Shown: piece by piece, positions 1 through 10,864 of the stretch
How the letters are laid out: each line of letters opens with the position of its first letter
Numbering within the stretch: position 1 is the stretch's first letter
NCBI GenBank assembly: GCA_025526915.1
Contig: JAHLKH010000023.1
Coordinates: 1 to 64,000 of the forward strand
DNA length: 64,000 nucleotides
From: Entophlyctis helioformis
Lineage: Eukaryota > Chytridiomycota > Chytridiomycetes > Chytridiales > Chytriomycetaceae
Reading direction: 5' to 3'
Notes under the pieces: generated by a model
Seen by the model: the letters and a program-made list of their open reading frames with translations, nothing else
The model's database searches: none
What the model was told of the DNA's origin: nothing
Made by a program: the position numbers and the translations under genes

Positions 1-527
1 CGCGCATCAGCTGCATCTCAAGGCCTCTGTGACAAGCCAACAGAGAAGGACATTCCCGTTGTGTGGGCATTTGGCATCGACTTTACAGGCCAAGGTGGCC
101 GGCACGCTGTGTTTGAGAAGTTTCTCATCAGGCATCTGCGGTCGTCTGGATATGCCTATGTGCGTCTGATGCCACTGTCCATCCATCCATCTGTGCACCA
201 ACTGACCACACGATCATGCACACACACACAGATCTACCGCTGCAATGAGAACCTGACCAGCCAGATGTGCCCGCAGTGCAAGCAGCGGATCCCATACGAG
301 AACCGCACCAACCTGCGACGCTACGAGTGCACATGCAGACTGTCTACCACCGCGACGTGCTTGGAGCCACCAACATCGGGATGGTCGCACTGTGGCATCT
401 GCTCTATGGACAACGACCGCTCTACTTGACGCACACGCCACCTGACAGCAATCCAGCCACGCAGAGTACCTTGCAGACATCAAGGCAACTCATCATGACA
501 TCCAGTGGCGTGCACAACATCACATAG
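1..527 (+). pseudogene. Fanzor (eukaryotic TnpB-like) nuclease, C-terminal remnant
   Basis: The frame is open from the window edge, so the 5' part lies outside. Read through an intron at about 160-231 (GTGCGT...CACACAG, 72 nt), it gives the RuvC-distal half of a TnpB/Fanzor-type RNA-guided nuclease: a segment ending in GYAYIYRCNENLTSQ, a zinc-finger pair CPQC, then RRYECTC, and the terminal RuvC motif YHRDVLGATNI. The second zinc-binding cysteines and the RD motif lie in different frames (frame 1 to frame 3 near 335), so the copy carries a one-base break, either a real inactivating indel or an assembly error. The stop is at 525-527. The CxxC...CxC...RDxxGAxNI order is what identifies the family. 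Fanzors are known from zoosporic fungi, protists and giant viruses. The full catalytic core cannot be judged because the N-terminal half is missing. Confidence 0.72.
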
Positions 528-738
528 CTGGTCGCGACACCATGAATAGCCTGTCGTCCCAGCAGCCTCCGTCACCCGATCTGCTTCCCTTCAAGTCGCA
601 TGTGGCCTCATGGGATCAGATCATGCTGCCATGTCTGCCAACAACAACACTTTGAATCGGGGAACCTCCCGATCGACCTAACGGGTCACTTCAATAGAAG
701 GTGAGATGCCTTGTTGGATGTGCCTCGCCCGCCTGTCG
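528..738. other. Non-coding 3' flank of Fanzor remnant
   Basis: This stretch of about 210 nt between the Fanzor stop and the dispersed repeat has no plausible gene. It contains a small hairpin, ATCGGG at 656-661 pairing with CCCGAT at 668-673. In Fanzor/TnpB loci the guide RNA (omega RNA) is encoded around the 3' end of the ORF, so this is where one would look for it. That role is an inference and was not folded. Confidence 0.35.
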
Positions 739-836
739 TCGCATGCTCGTTGCTGACTCGAACCTTCAATCACGTGATATGTGGGCTTGCATCCGTCGCC
801 TCTTGGGTCGAATTTAACTCCAAAATCCTTGGTAAT
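739..836 (+). repeat. Dispersed ~97-bp repeat, copy A
   Basis: The block runs from TCGCATGCTCGTTGCTGAC to AACTCCAAAATCCTTGG and recurs with roughly 85 percent identity at 17433-17528. Shared segments include GTTGCTGACTCGAACCTT, GTCGCCTCT, GGGTCG and TTTAACTCCAAAAT. Both copies lie a short distance downstream of a Fanzor-like ORF (212 nt here, 104 nt at copy B), which suggests the 3' terminal part of one element family. Copy A also ends 22 nt before the SENP8-like start codon and may now serve as its 5' leader. Confidence 0.75.
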
Positions 837-858
837 TGTATGAATATCGGGAATTAAG

Positions 859-1858
859 ATGGCTCTGGTGCTGCGATACGGAGATGCTCAGGTCAACAGC
901 CATGTGAGCCTGTTGTTTGTGGCATGGGCAGATGCCCGGGCATGGGCAGATACATAGGCACGGGCATGTCCAGAAAAGCACAGCGCTAAAGACAGCACGC
1001 CTGCACAGGACATGGAGACCATCCAGCCGGGTGAATGGGTCGGCGATGCCATCATCGGAGTGTAAGTTGGACGTGCAAGAGCAGTCGCACGCAGCCGACA
1101 CTGACTGCATGCCGACACTCTGCGACAGTTTACTACGAGTAAGAGCCTGCCTCCATGCACAGGCCGCCCTCCGTGCTGCTGCTACCACCGCTCACATGAG
1201 CCTCCTGCTCAAGATATCTTGCAGAGGCCGTGTTTCCCAACAACAAGAGGAGCATCCTGTTCCTGCAGCCCGCCGTCGCGCATCTGATTGGCAACGTTCA
1301 GGACGCCAGCTTCCTTGCCGGCGCTCTCCGCCAGACATCAAGGACAAGCCGCTCATCTTTGCGCCGATCAACGACAGTGCAGGTGACGGTGGTGGCGGAT
1401 CGCATTGGTCGCTGCTCGTGTTCTTTCGTCCAACCAACTCGTTCTACTACTATGACTCAATGGGTGCTGCCAACCTGTCCCATGCGCATCGCACCATGAA
1501 GGCACTCTTTGCGATCGTGTCTGGATCGGAGAGTAGCAGCCTGCCGATCCTGACGCGGATCGACACGCCCATGCAGGTCAATGGTGAGCCGCACGGGACT
1601 CTGCTTCACAGCTGGGCAGACTGCTGATGCAATGCCATGTCTATGCAGGATACGACTGCGGCGTGTACGTCATGGCGATCACGCACCTGCTATGCACGCG
1701 CATCATTGACCGCGGGGCTCGATCTGGCGGAAAAGCCAGGCGACCTGTCTGCATGGCGGCTCTCGCACAGCATCCCGCCCGACTTTATCACCAAAAAACG
1801 CAAGGATATCCGTGAGCTGATTCTCAAGCTCGCCAGTGCATCACAGCCGTCTCAATAA
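859..1858 (+). CDS. SENP8: SENP8/NEP1-like deneddylase (C48 cysteine protease), frames broken
   Basis: Ulp1-family protease that would remove NEDD8 from cullins and other targets. Proposed first exon 859-891 (MALVLRYGDAQ), intron 892-1008, then METIQPGEWVGDAIIG, equivalent to the family WLND-x-IIGF region. Catalytic elements are visible: His in GGGSHWSLLVFF, Asp in FYYYDSMG, Cys in YDCGVYVMAITH after an intron at about 1585-1650. The C-terminus PPDFITKKRKDIRELI matches the SENP8 tail. The reading frame must shift near 1327 (before PPDIKDKPLIFAPIND) and near 1715 (a GGGG run before LDLAEKPGDL). The splice around a small Tyr-Tyr-Glu exon at about 1129 also does not keep phase cleanly. All catalytic residues survive, so assembly errors are as likely as decay. 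Confidence 0.68.
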
Positions 1859-1925
1859 CAGCCAGAATTAATGCAGTCGAGACCATGGCCACATGTTCAT
1901 TCCAAGCAGACGTTCAAGCAGACGT

Positions 1926-4562
1926 TCAAGCAGAGGCCGACTTGGCAGGAGCAGGAGTGCCAAAGCGGTCAAAGAGGAACGATGCAATCGACTCGAATCC
2001 AGATCGCTCAGCCTCGAAGCTGTCGAGCGCGTGTCCCGTCTCAGGGTACATGAGAACACTGCAAGCCATAGTGTCAGCATTGCGCCAGTCAGCCGTGCGT
2101 GCCCGAGCAAGAGCATGAACAGCCAACTCACGTGATGGGCTTGCCGGCGCCAAGAAGGTACTGAGCCCACCGCATGCCGTCGGAAGGCGGCACGCGGCGA
2201 TCGCCAGCACCAAGCATGAGCAGCACAGGCGACTTGACCAGATGAGCGACCGAAGCAGGCGACTTTTTGAACATGGTATCGTACTCGCCGGGCGACAGCA
2301 GGTGTGGAGCTGCCTGGTCAAACGGAATGCCGGCCTCTGCAAAGCACCAGTCGGGAATGTCCGAGTTGGCGACCATGGCGCCGACGTTGATGACGGGGTT
2401 GCGGAGAATGCCGGCCTTGAAAAAGTCGGGCTGGAGACCAAGGAGGTGGCCCGTCACAAACCCGCCGTGCGAGCCGCCAAAGAGGGAGACGCGCGACGCG
2501 TCAATGCCCGGCTGGCGGGACGCCCAGTATGCGGCCGTGTTGACGTCCGACAGGTCCAGATCGCCAATGCGGCCAATGAGAGCCCTACAGATGTGCATGG
2601 ACGGCCGTACTTAGTTTGGCATTTGCTGTCAAGACCGAACCGGCAGACACACTTACTGCACAAACTCCTCGCCGTATCCGGTAGATCCAGTGTAGTTGAC
2701 CTGGGCAACGGCAAAGCCAAAGGATGCCAGCAGGGCAGAGTAGAGCGAGAATGCGGTGGAGATGACACCGTGGGGACCGCCATGCGGAATGACAACAAGG
2801 GGAGCACCGTTGGCCGTGGCACCATGCTCAGCCAGACGCGGGTGGCGAGCGACCTTGGGCGTCATGAGGAGCACTTCGACGTTGGGATCGCAGCCAGGCA
2901 CGCTAGAAACCTTCCAGTCGATGTTGGCCAGGCCCTTTTCAATCTCTGTGCAAGCAGCGTAAGTATGTGAGACAAGTGCCCGTGGCTGGAAAGTGGAGAT
3001 TGCCGTCCAACTCACCGGCAGGGATCGTGGGCTTGTCGACAACGGTCCATGCAATTGGCTCGCCGATACGCACAAGACGGCCGAGGACAAGCGAGGCAGG
3101 CTCGCTGAGGGTGCTGCGAGTCGCGACAATCCAGCCGTCCAGCGTAACGCCGAGGAGCGACCACGAGTACGGCGACTCGGGCAGCGGACGCGTCAGACGG
3201 GTGACCACGCCAGTCGTTGCATGGATCGCAACAAGCGTTTCCTGCGTGCGCCACGAGGTCTGGATGACCAGGTGGAGGCCAGTCGGCAGCTTGACCCAGG
3301 GGCCGTTGCCAACAAGGCGGTCGGCAAACAGGCCAGGGAAGACAGACGGCTGGATGGCAGTCTGGACAACGGGCACGACTGTGGACGCGACAGACTTGGA
3401 CAGATCGTAGCACACAAGCTCGGAGCACGCGCTGTGGGCACCGCCGATCTTGTTGGACAAGTAGTACACGCTGGCGCCGTCGGGGCTGAGACGCGGGTAA
3501 CGGCCGTTGCGACCCTCGGGAGTCAGCTTGACAAGATCAGTGCCGTCCGTCTTGACCGAGTAGATGGCGTTGCGACGGTTGTAGCAGAACTTGATGCCAA
3601 AGGGCAGCGGATCGTCCGCAATGCCAGTGAAGATGATCTTGTCGCCGGCACGCGTAAGGACGGGCTGCGAGGCAGACACGGGCAGAGCGGCCAGCACGGT
3701 CACCAGAGGCTCGTCGGGCTTGTCCTGGTCAGGAACAGCAGACAGATCGACGACCACCAGCACAGGTCTGGCCTTGCCCGTGTAGCCCTCTCCCCAGTCC
3801 ATGGCGTGGACATACTTCTGTTGACGGGCAGCGGATGGTCAGACGAGACGGCCGTGAGCGGCCACAGATGAGTGTGCACAGGTGCCTTACTGAGTCGTTG
3901 TCGGGAATCTCTCGCTCGGCAATGTAAACGAACTTGGTCTCATCGGCCGACCAGCCAACACCGCCAAACGCATCTGCAGCAGAGCCTGTCAGACCGTGGC
4001 CCAGCTGCGAGAGCGGCAACGACACTCACCGTCAGCGTAAAAGTCGCCGTGCTTCTTGGTGACTTCGATCGAGCGGAACGAGCCGGCGCCAGCAATCTGC
4101 TCATTGGCATCGTCGTTTGCACCATCGATCATGTGCACAGCCGCCAGCATCAAGCCGTTAGCCAGGGCAGCAAGCGGGCGGGCGGGCGGCATTTCAGATG
4201 GACGGGCGAACCTCGAGGTAGCGCTTCTTGTCGGCGATGCGCGAGGTGAGCTGCCAGGCGCCAGACGGCGAGACCGCCACCATGCCAGAGTCGCCCAGGT
4301 CGGTCGGGAAGAACTTGCGGGCCACAGACGCCGTCTGCAGCTGCGGAGTCACCGAGAGCGCAGCCTGGCTGAGGAACCGGCGCTTCGACTTGCGCTGGAA
4401 GTCGCGCACGGACGTGGTGTAGCTGATGCCAATGGTGCCGGCCGCGAGATCCGAGGCGATGTAGGCAGCTGTGTAGACGGGCAGGCCGCCAAGCTTGCGG
4501 AAGGCCTCGACAACGGCAGTGTCCTTGGGCAGGTCGTCGGCCTTGGTCCGGTTGGTCGTCAT
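1926..4562 (-). CDS. APEH: Acylaminoacyl-peptidase (prolyl oligopeptidase family S9)
   Basis: Serine peptidase that releases N-acylated amino acids from peptide N-termini, expected in the cytosol. The N-terminal exon (4562 down to about 4208) and following exons encode the beta-propeller, with KKHGDFYAD, FGGVGWSADETKFVYIAERE and YPRLSPDGASVYYLS motifs. The C-terminal alpha/beta-hydrolase domain has the oxyanion region VVIPHGGPHG, nucleophile Ser in SLFGGSHGGF, Asp in LMLGAGDRRVPPSDG and His in PETGHALDSF. There are about six introns. Clear ones are 2131-2059 (GTGAGT...CTTGCAG) and the one after GEEFVQ near 2650. The donor after exon 1 (GTTCGC) is weak and that junction is approximate. It shares a 308-nt divergent promoter region with PIGN. 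Confidence 0.88.
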
Positions 4563-4870
4563 GTGGTTTGGTCAGAGTTTTTCCAATCGCAGCGCAACCG
4601 CGATGGGCTCAGTGGCCAATCTCCTCGTCTTTGGGTGCGTCGAGCTGTGTCGAGATGCTTTGAGATGCTTTGGGATGCATGGTGGCGTGCTGTCTGCGCA
4701 TGCGGGCTTTGGGCCATGCCTGTCCGTGCAGCGCATGCCTGCATGCTTGGTGCTCTGTGTCTTGCTGACCTGAGCCGCTTTGCTCGACTCGGCTCGGCTG
4801 GGTCTGCGTGGCGACGGACGTGACTGCCTCGCGGCTGTGCCTGTGCCTGTGCCTGTGCCTGGACCGACGC
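4563..4870. promoter_or_regulatory. Divergent intergenic region APEH/PIGN
   Basis: This is the only sequence between two divergent start codons, so it must hold both promoters. It contains short direct repeats (GAGATGCTTTG at about 4654 and 4665) and a CTGTGCCTGTGCCTG tract at about 4838-4860. No TATA box is evident. An alternative PIGN start at 4808 would include the CTGTGC tract as coding sequence. Confidence 0.4.
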
Positions 4871-7800
4871 ATGGACGCCTGCAGCATCATCTTCCATGCC
4901 ATCTACTCGTGGTCCATCTTCGACATCTACTTTCGGTCGCCGCTCGTCCATGGCATGACGCCTGTCGATCCGCCCGGCCCAGCACCCGCAAAGCGCCTCG
5001 TTTTGGTTGTGGGTGCGTTCTCGTCCAGTGCCCAAATCTCGCGCCGTGCCACAGCTGCCGCCACTTGCTGACATGCGCTGGCACGCGACCGGCACCTGCA
5101 GGCGATGGGCTGCGTGCAGACAAGCTGTTTGAAGGCCGCATGGATCGTGCGCCGTTTCTGCTCGGCAAGGTTCTCGATCAGGGCAGCTGGGGCGTGTCGC
5201 ACACCCGAGTGCCGACCGAGTCTCGTCCTGGCCATGTGGCACTCATTGCTGGCTTCTACGAAGACGTTAGCGCTGTGACCAAAGGTGCATCTGAACACGT
5301 ATCGCCATGCCAGTCTTGCCTGCCGGCGATCTGACCCGTGCGCTTGAACAGGATGGAAGATGAATCCCGTCAACTTTGACTCGCTGTTCAACGAGAGTCG
5401 CCACACCTGGTCGTTTGGATCTCCGGACATTCTGCCCATGTTTGCGTACGGCGCCAGTGATCCATCGCGCATCGACATGTTCATGTACGAGGCCGAAAGC
5501 GAGGACTTTGCCAAAGACGGTGCGCCAACAGCCTGATGCCGCGGCTGGCACACTCGCGCTGCTTACACTCCATTCCATTGTACGCAGATGCAAGCCTGCT
5601 TGACACGTGGGTCTTTGACCATCTTGACAGCCTCCTCGAAAGCTCCAAGACAAACAGCACACTCTCGGCTCTCTTGCACAGCGACAAGATTGTCATTTTC
5701 CTCCAGTTGCGTCCACTTTACTCGCAGCAGACCTACGAATGCCAACGACTGACCGTCTCTTGATCCACAGCTTGCTGGGACTCGACACCAACGGCCATGG
5801 ACACAAGCCAAACTCGCAAGAGTACTTTGACAATATCCGCCTTGTGGATGAAGGCATCAAACGCGTCGAACGGACCCTGGCCAACTTTTATGGCGATGAT
5901 GGCAAGACTGCATTCATCTTTTCTGCCGATCACGGCATGGGCAACAGAGGTATTGTTGGCCTGCGCACACAGCGTCATTGTACCGTGGTGTCTTGCTGTG
6001 ACTGATGCGGTTCTGGTTAACAGGAGCCCATGGTGATGGCCATCCTGACAACACACAGACACCCATCATTGCATGGGGTGCTGGTATCGCCAAGCCCAAC
6101 AGAAGCCATCCAACGGGACACGATGACCTGTCTGCGCCATGGAACCTTGCCGATGTGCAGCGCAAGGATGTCAACCAGGCGGATATTGCCCCATTGATGG
6201 TAATCGTCAGCCAAAACTCTGTTTCTCCACCACAGCCATCTCATCATCTTATCATCTGATCACGCATGACAGTCCTCGCTTATTGGCGTGCCTTACCCGC
6301 TCAACTCTGTCGGCGTCCTCCCCATCGACTATCTAGCCAACACGGACGAGTACAAGGCCCTGGCAGCGTTTGGAAATGCCAAGCAGATTCTGGCTCAGTA
6401 CATCACCAAAGCATCCATCAAGCGTCGCACCGAGCTCTTCTTCAAACCGTTCCAACCCCTCGTTCTCCACAACAAGATCACTGAGCGGATCCAGCACCTC
6501 ATTGCTCAAGACGACTATGAAGCGGCTGAGCGTGAGAGCACGCTGCTCATCCAGCTGTGCATCGAGGGCTTGCGGTACTATCAGACATATGACTGGCTGT
6601 TCCTGCGATCGATCATCTCGTTTGGGTACATTGGATGGATCGTCTACAGCACCATCTTCATCGTACGCACATATGTGCCTGAAGACGTCAAACGCGCCAA
6701 GGGCATTCCCATCTCAGCCACGATGGTGTGTGGTGCACTGTTGGATGTCGAAACAAGCCCCGAGACTGATGCCGGGTGAATGCACAGGTCAACAGTCTGG
6801 GTCTCTCCGTGCTGGCCGGACTGTCGATCATGCTGTATCTCAAGGAATCGCCGGCGGCGTACTACCTTTATGTCGCGTTCCCCATCTACTTTTGGGTCGA
6901 GTCGTTCAAGCAACGCGAGCTCGTGACGTCCATCATCCGCACGCCATGGTCGCAGAGCCGTCTCTCGGTTGTTGGCAACATCGTCATCTACGTCGCTGTG
7001 CTGGAAGTGCTGGTATGAAGGATTCGGCGTGGTTGTGGATGCTGTGTCCGTTGGCTGACGCAACATGGCAGGTCTACACGTACTTCCGTCGCGAGGTTCT
7101 GACGGCTTGTTTACTTGTCGCTGGGCAGCTGTGGCCCATGAGCATGCCCAAGCTGTTCAGAGAGCGCCACAGAACCTTGGTCATCTTCTGGAGACTTGCC
7201 ACTGTTGCCACGAGTGTCTTTACCGTTCTGCCCATTGACGTTGACGAGAATGTGCTACTAGTGTAAGTCGGCCTGGCTGGTTGATCTGCGATGGACGACA
7301 TTTCTGATGGCGCGCGATACAACAGCATTCTTGGCGGATTCTGTGTGCTCTTGTCGGGCTTCGCGGCACTGTACCTGATTCCAAAGTACACTGCATCGCA
7401 GCTGCCAGTCACTCGGTCGCGTGCCGCAGAAGCCAAAACGCAGTCGCTCACTGTCATTGTCGTGCAAGTGAGTGCCACAGTGCGTGCTGTCTGCTTGTCA
7501 GCATCAGCCCAGCTCACCCGATCCGCACTTGCTTTCTTGCTTGCTTGCGCACCTGTAGCTGGTCATCCTGGCTGTCAGCTTTGTTGTCCTTTACACGACG
7601 TCTGTGTCCCTGAAAGCCAAGACTGGACTGCCGCTGCTCAACTCGATCATCAGTTGGTGCACGCTTGGTGAGACTTGAACGGCGTGCTATTTTGCATGTC
7701 ATCCGAAGCTGACACGGCAATCAAAAAAGGCGCCGCTATCCTGATCCCTACGCTGGACAGTGTATCTGGCACACAGCACTACCTGCGACGTCTTGTGATT

Positions 7801-8596
7801 ATCTACCTGTCGTTTGCACCCCTGTTCCTCCTGCTGAGCACATGGTAAGCAGCCACTCACTCAAGCAATGCCCGTGTCAATGATGGCAATCGATTGCTGA
7901 GGCTTGTTGCACGGCAGCTACGAGACGCTCTTCTTCTTCTGCTTCTCAATCACCATCCTGTCGTGGATGCTCCTGGAGAAACAGCTGTACTATTATGACA
8001 ACAAGATCTACCGTGGTGACAACTACGCTGTAAGGCCGCTGTGCTCTCCAGCCACCTGCTGCACGGCCTTCGCTCATGCATTGCGTTGTACACAGGAGGT
8101 TGTCCGTGACGACAAGGACAACAAGAATCGCAGCCTGACCGTGACCGATACGCGGATCGCCAGCTTCTTCCTCCTGTTCATCAACGTGGCGTTCTTTGGC
8201 ACGGGCAACATTGCGAGCGTCTCGTCGTTTTCCATGTCGAGCGTGTACAGGTTCACGACCGTGTTCAACCCGTTCCTCATGGGTGCGCTGCTGGTGCTCA
8301 AGATCCTCATTCCGTTTTTCCTGCTGTCGTCCGTGTTTGGGATCCTGTCGCGCGTTCTGGATCTGCCGCCGTTCAGTCTGTTCCTGCTCGTGCTCAGCAC
8401 GACGGATATCATGACACTCAACTTTTTCTTTCTGGTGCGCGATGACGGCAGCTGGCTTGAGATTGGCACCACCATCTCGCACTTTATCATTGCAAGTGCG
8501 TTTATCGTGTTCCAGATCATCCTGTTCTGCGTGTCGCATGTGCTTGTGGGCAAGGTGCTCATTCCACGCGGCGTCAACTCGAAAAAGACCAAATGA
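4871..8596 (+). CDS. PIGN: GPI ethanolamine phosphate transferase 1 (Mcd4/PIG-N)
   Basis: ER multi-pass enzyme that adds phosphoethanolamine to the first mannose of GPI-anchor precursors. An N-terminal membrane segment is followed by [18 protein letters not shown]. The luminal alkaline-phosphatase-like domain shows [11 protein letters not shown], the nucleophile Thr within [43 protein letters not shown] and [10 protein letters not shown]. The second half is a run of transmembrane helices ending [11 protein letters not shown]. It is split by at least eleven short introns, most clearly 5013-5101 (phase 1), the one before GAHGDG, and those near 7018-7071 and 7264-7326. Exon joins rebuild family motifs without frame damage. 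Start chosen at 4871 because [12 protein letters not shown] begins the first helix; 4808 is an in-frame alternative. Confidence 0.9.
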
Positions 8597-8799
8597 TGTC
8601 TGTCTCCCGGCCTGTCCGACCTCCCCTCTTCTCCCGCCCTCTCTTCCCAACACATCATCATCACATGGCCATCAGCCAGCAGCTTTCATTTGACTGTTCC
8701 ACCACAATACGCAAACCTGGCTGATGCTACGCATGGTTTGAATGCAGCAATAGCGGGTATTGGCGATGCAAGCAATGCGAGAGCAGCCTATTCCACAGC

Positions 8800-10457
8800 T
8801 CACACAACCTCCCATTCGGCGTCACCGTCAGAATCATGTGCACTGGACGTGGCTGAAGGGTGCCCCAGTCTTGATCCAATGCCAGAGCCAGCAAGACCAG
8901 ACGCGTCAACAAACAGGTCAGACTCGGAATCCGTGACCGACATCACGTCTTCGCTGTTATAGGCAGATTGCGGCATCACGTAGATGACAACGGCGTCTCC
9001 GTCAAGAACAATGGTCTCTGTGGTCATGGCATCCTCGTCAATGAGCAAATCCTGAAAAGAGCTTGTGCAGCCATGCTCCGGAAACGCCGTCTGATCCATG
9101 GCGTCCGTGGCCATGCCGGCCAAGAGAGCAGATCCGGAAGCGGTTGCAGACTCGCACCGGTCTTGCGAAAACACGCTGGCATGCAGCTGCTTCAAAGTCG
9201 GCATGATCATACTTTGACCAACTGTGCCTTTCGGGGTAGCTTCTGGCTTTGGCAGTTGCGACAAAGGAGGAAGGATAGGCAGGCTGTGCGATTGCGAGAG
9301 CCCGACTAATCCGCCGTGCGTCACAGACGATGCCGAAGATTCAGATGCCGATGTGGTCTGAGAAGCGGCAGCCGCGGTGTGCATATGCGCAGTACTAGCA
9401 ACACCTGAAATCGAGCTGGCCGACCCAAAGGTTCCACCTGTGGCAGCGGCATGCGATAGGCTTGAGCAGGCATCGAGCAGATTCATGCGCGACTGGATCG
9501 AGTCGGCCAGGTCGAGGCGTGCCTGGACTGTGTTCTTGTCGTGTGCGTCCACCTTGAGAGCCATGGTGCGATCCAGGAGCATGGACAGCGATGCTTTGGG
9601 CACTCTGAACAGCTGAGCGGGGTCGGTGGTGCTGGAGAGACTGTGGAACACGGTCGCCGGCTTCCTGCTCGAAGCGATGTTGGATTGATCTGCGTTTGTT
9701 GCCACAGACGACGAATGAGGCTGCTCGGTTGCTGCTGCGATTGATGCAGGCTGCTTGAGATCGACAATGTGCTGTGTCTGGCACAGCGTCTGCAGCTCTT
9801 GCGCGATGGACTTGAGCGGCTCGAGCTGCGGGGCTGTGGAGTCGAGCAGCGATGCAATGCGGGTCTGGCTTGAATGGTGGGCCTTTTGAGCAGCAGCAAT
9901 GGAAGACAGCTCGGCGCTGAGAGCGGATGCAGCCAGGGCCGGTGGAGCCGTGGCCGATGACGACGATGCTGCCGATGTCGACGAGCCAGCCGTTGCGGAA
10001 CGCGAGTGGGCAAGTGAGCCGGTGGTTGAGCAGCTAACGTTGCCGCAGACGACGCGAGTGGCGATAAGGGCAGCGGCGGCAGCGACGCAACGGACACCGA
10101 CTGCAGGTGCTGCGGATGGGCCGAGGGAGGTGACGACGACAGGACGGTCGTGCGGGCGTCGTCAATGCGGATGCGGATAAGGCGCGGCCTGGCAGCCAGC
10201 AGCTGCTGCTGCTGGTGCTGCTGGTGGTGGTGGTGATGCATTGCGCGGCGTGCAGGTGAGTGGTGGTGGACGAACGGCTGAATCTGTGCAAGGGGCGGTT
10301 GGGGAGAAGAGGGAAAGGCGGACGCCGGCAACGAAGACGGCAAGGGGGACGGCAACGCAGGGCCGGGCTCGAGCGGCTCGATGTCCTGAGTAAAGTGGTC
10401 GAACGAGAAGCCCGGCCGTGGCGCGGTGGTGTGCGCGCTGCTGCTGTTGGAAGCCAT
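8800..10457 (-). CDS. Ser/Pro-rich protein of unknown function with C-terminal LIR-like motif
   Basis: I do not recognise the family. The protein starts MASNSSSAHTTAPRPGFSF, followed by Pro-rich and His/Gln-rich low complexity (MHHHHHQQHQQQQ). A helical, possibly coiled-coil middle follows (SAELSSIAAAQKAHHSSQ, EPLKSIAQELQTLCQ, and residues around TVQARLDLADSIQSRMNLLD). The tail is Ser/Asp-rich and ends DGDAEWEVV. The terminal EWEVV, preceded by acidic residues, fits the W-x-x-V core of an ATG8-interacting (LIR/AIM) motif; that is inference. The frame changes between about 10110 and 10040. A 62-nt intron (GTCCGT...GTTAG) would repair it; a one-base indel is the alternative. Its promoter is shared with Cfd1. 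Confidence 0.55.
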
Positions 10458-10864
10458 GGCGACGGCTGGGTAAACCGTTATGGCCTGCGAATCGGAGACG
10501 ACTTTGGAGCCGGCGGCTGCAAGGGCTGTCAGTGCACTGGTGGACAGTGCACGTCTGCGTGCAGGCGACCCACAAGTATGCGACTGTGTGAGGCCGATCG
10601 GTCGGGAGGATCCCGCACACGGGCTGGATGGCAGCATGATGCAGCATGCGATGGCAGCATGTAATGCTTGGTGCCTGCAGTGTGCTCTGGCGTGGCTTGA
10701 ACGTGGCCGACTGGCGAGTGCGTCCAGGAGAATGGCTGGCGTCCAGAGGGCAGATGCCACAGTGCGATCATCTGCGCCAACAGCGGATGCGCAGACCCAT
10801 CGCACCATTGCTAGATGTCTTGTCGGCCTTTGCCAGCTTGTCCACGAACTCAAAATCCTCTGCG

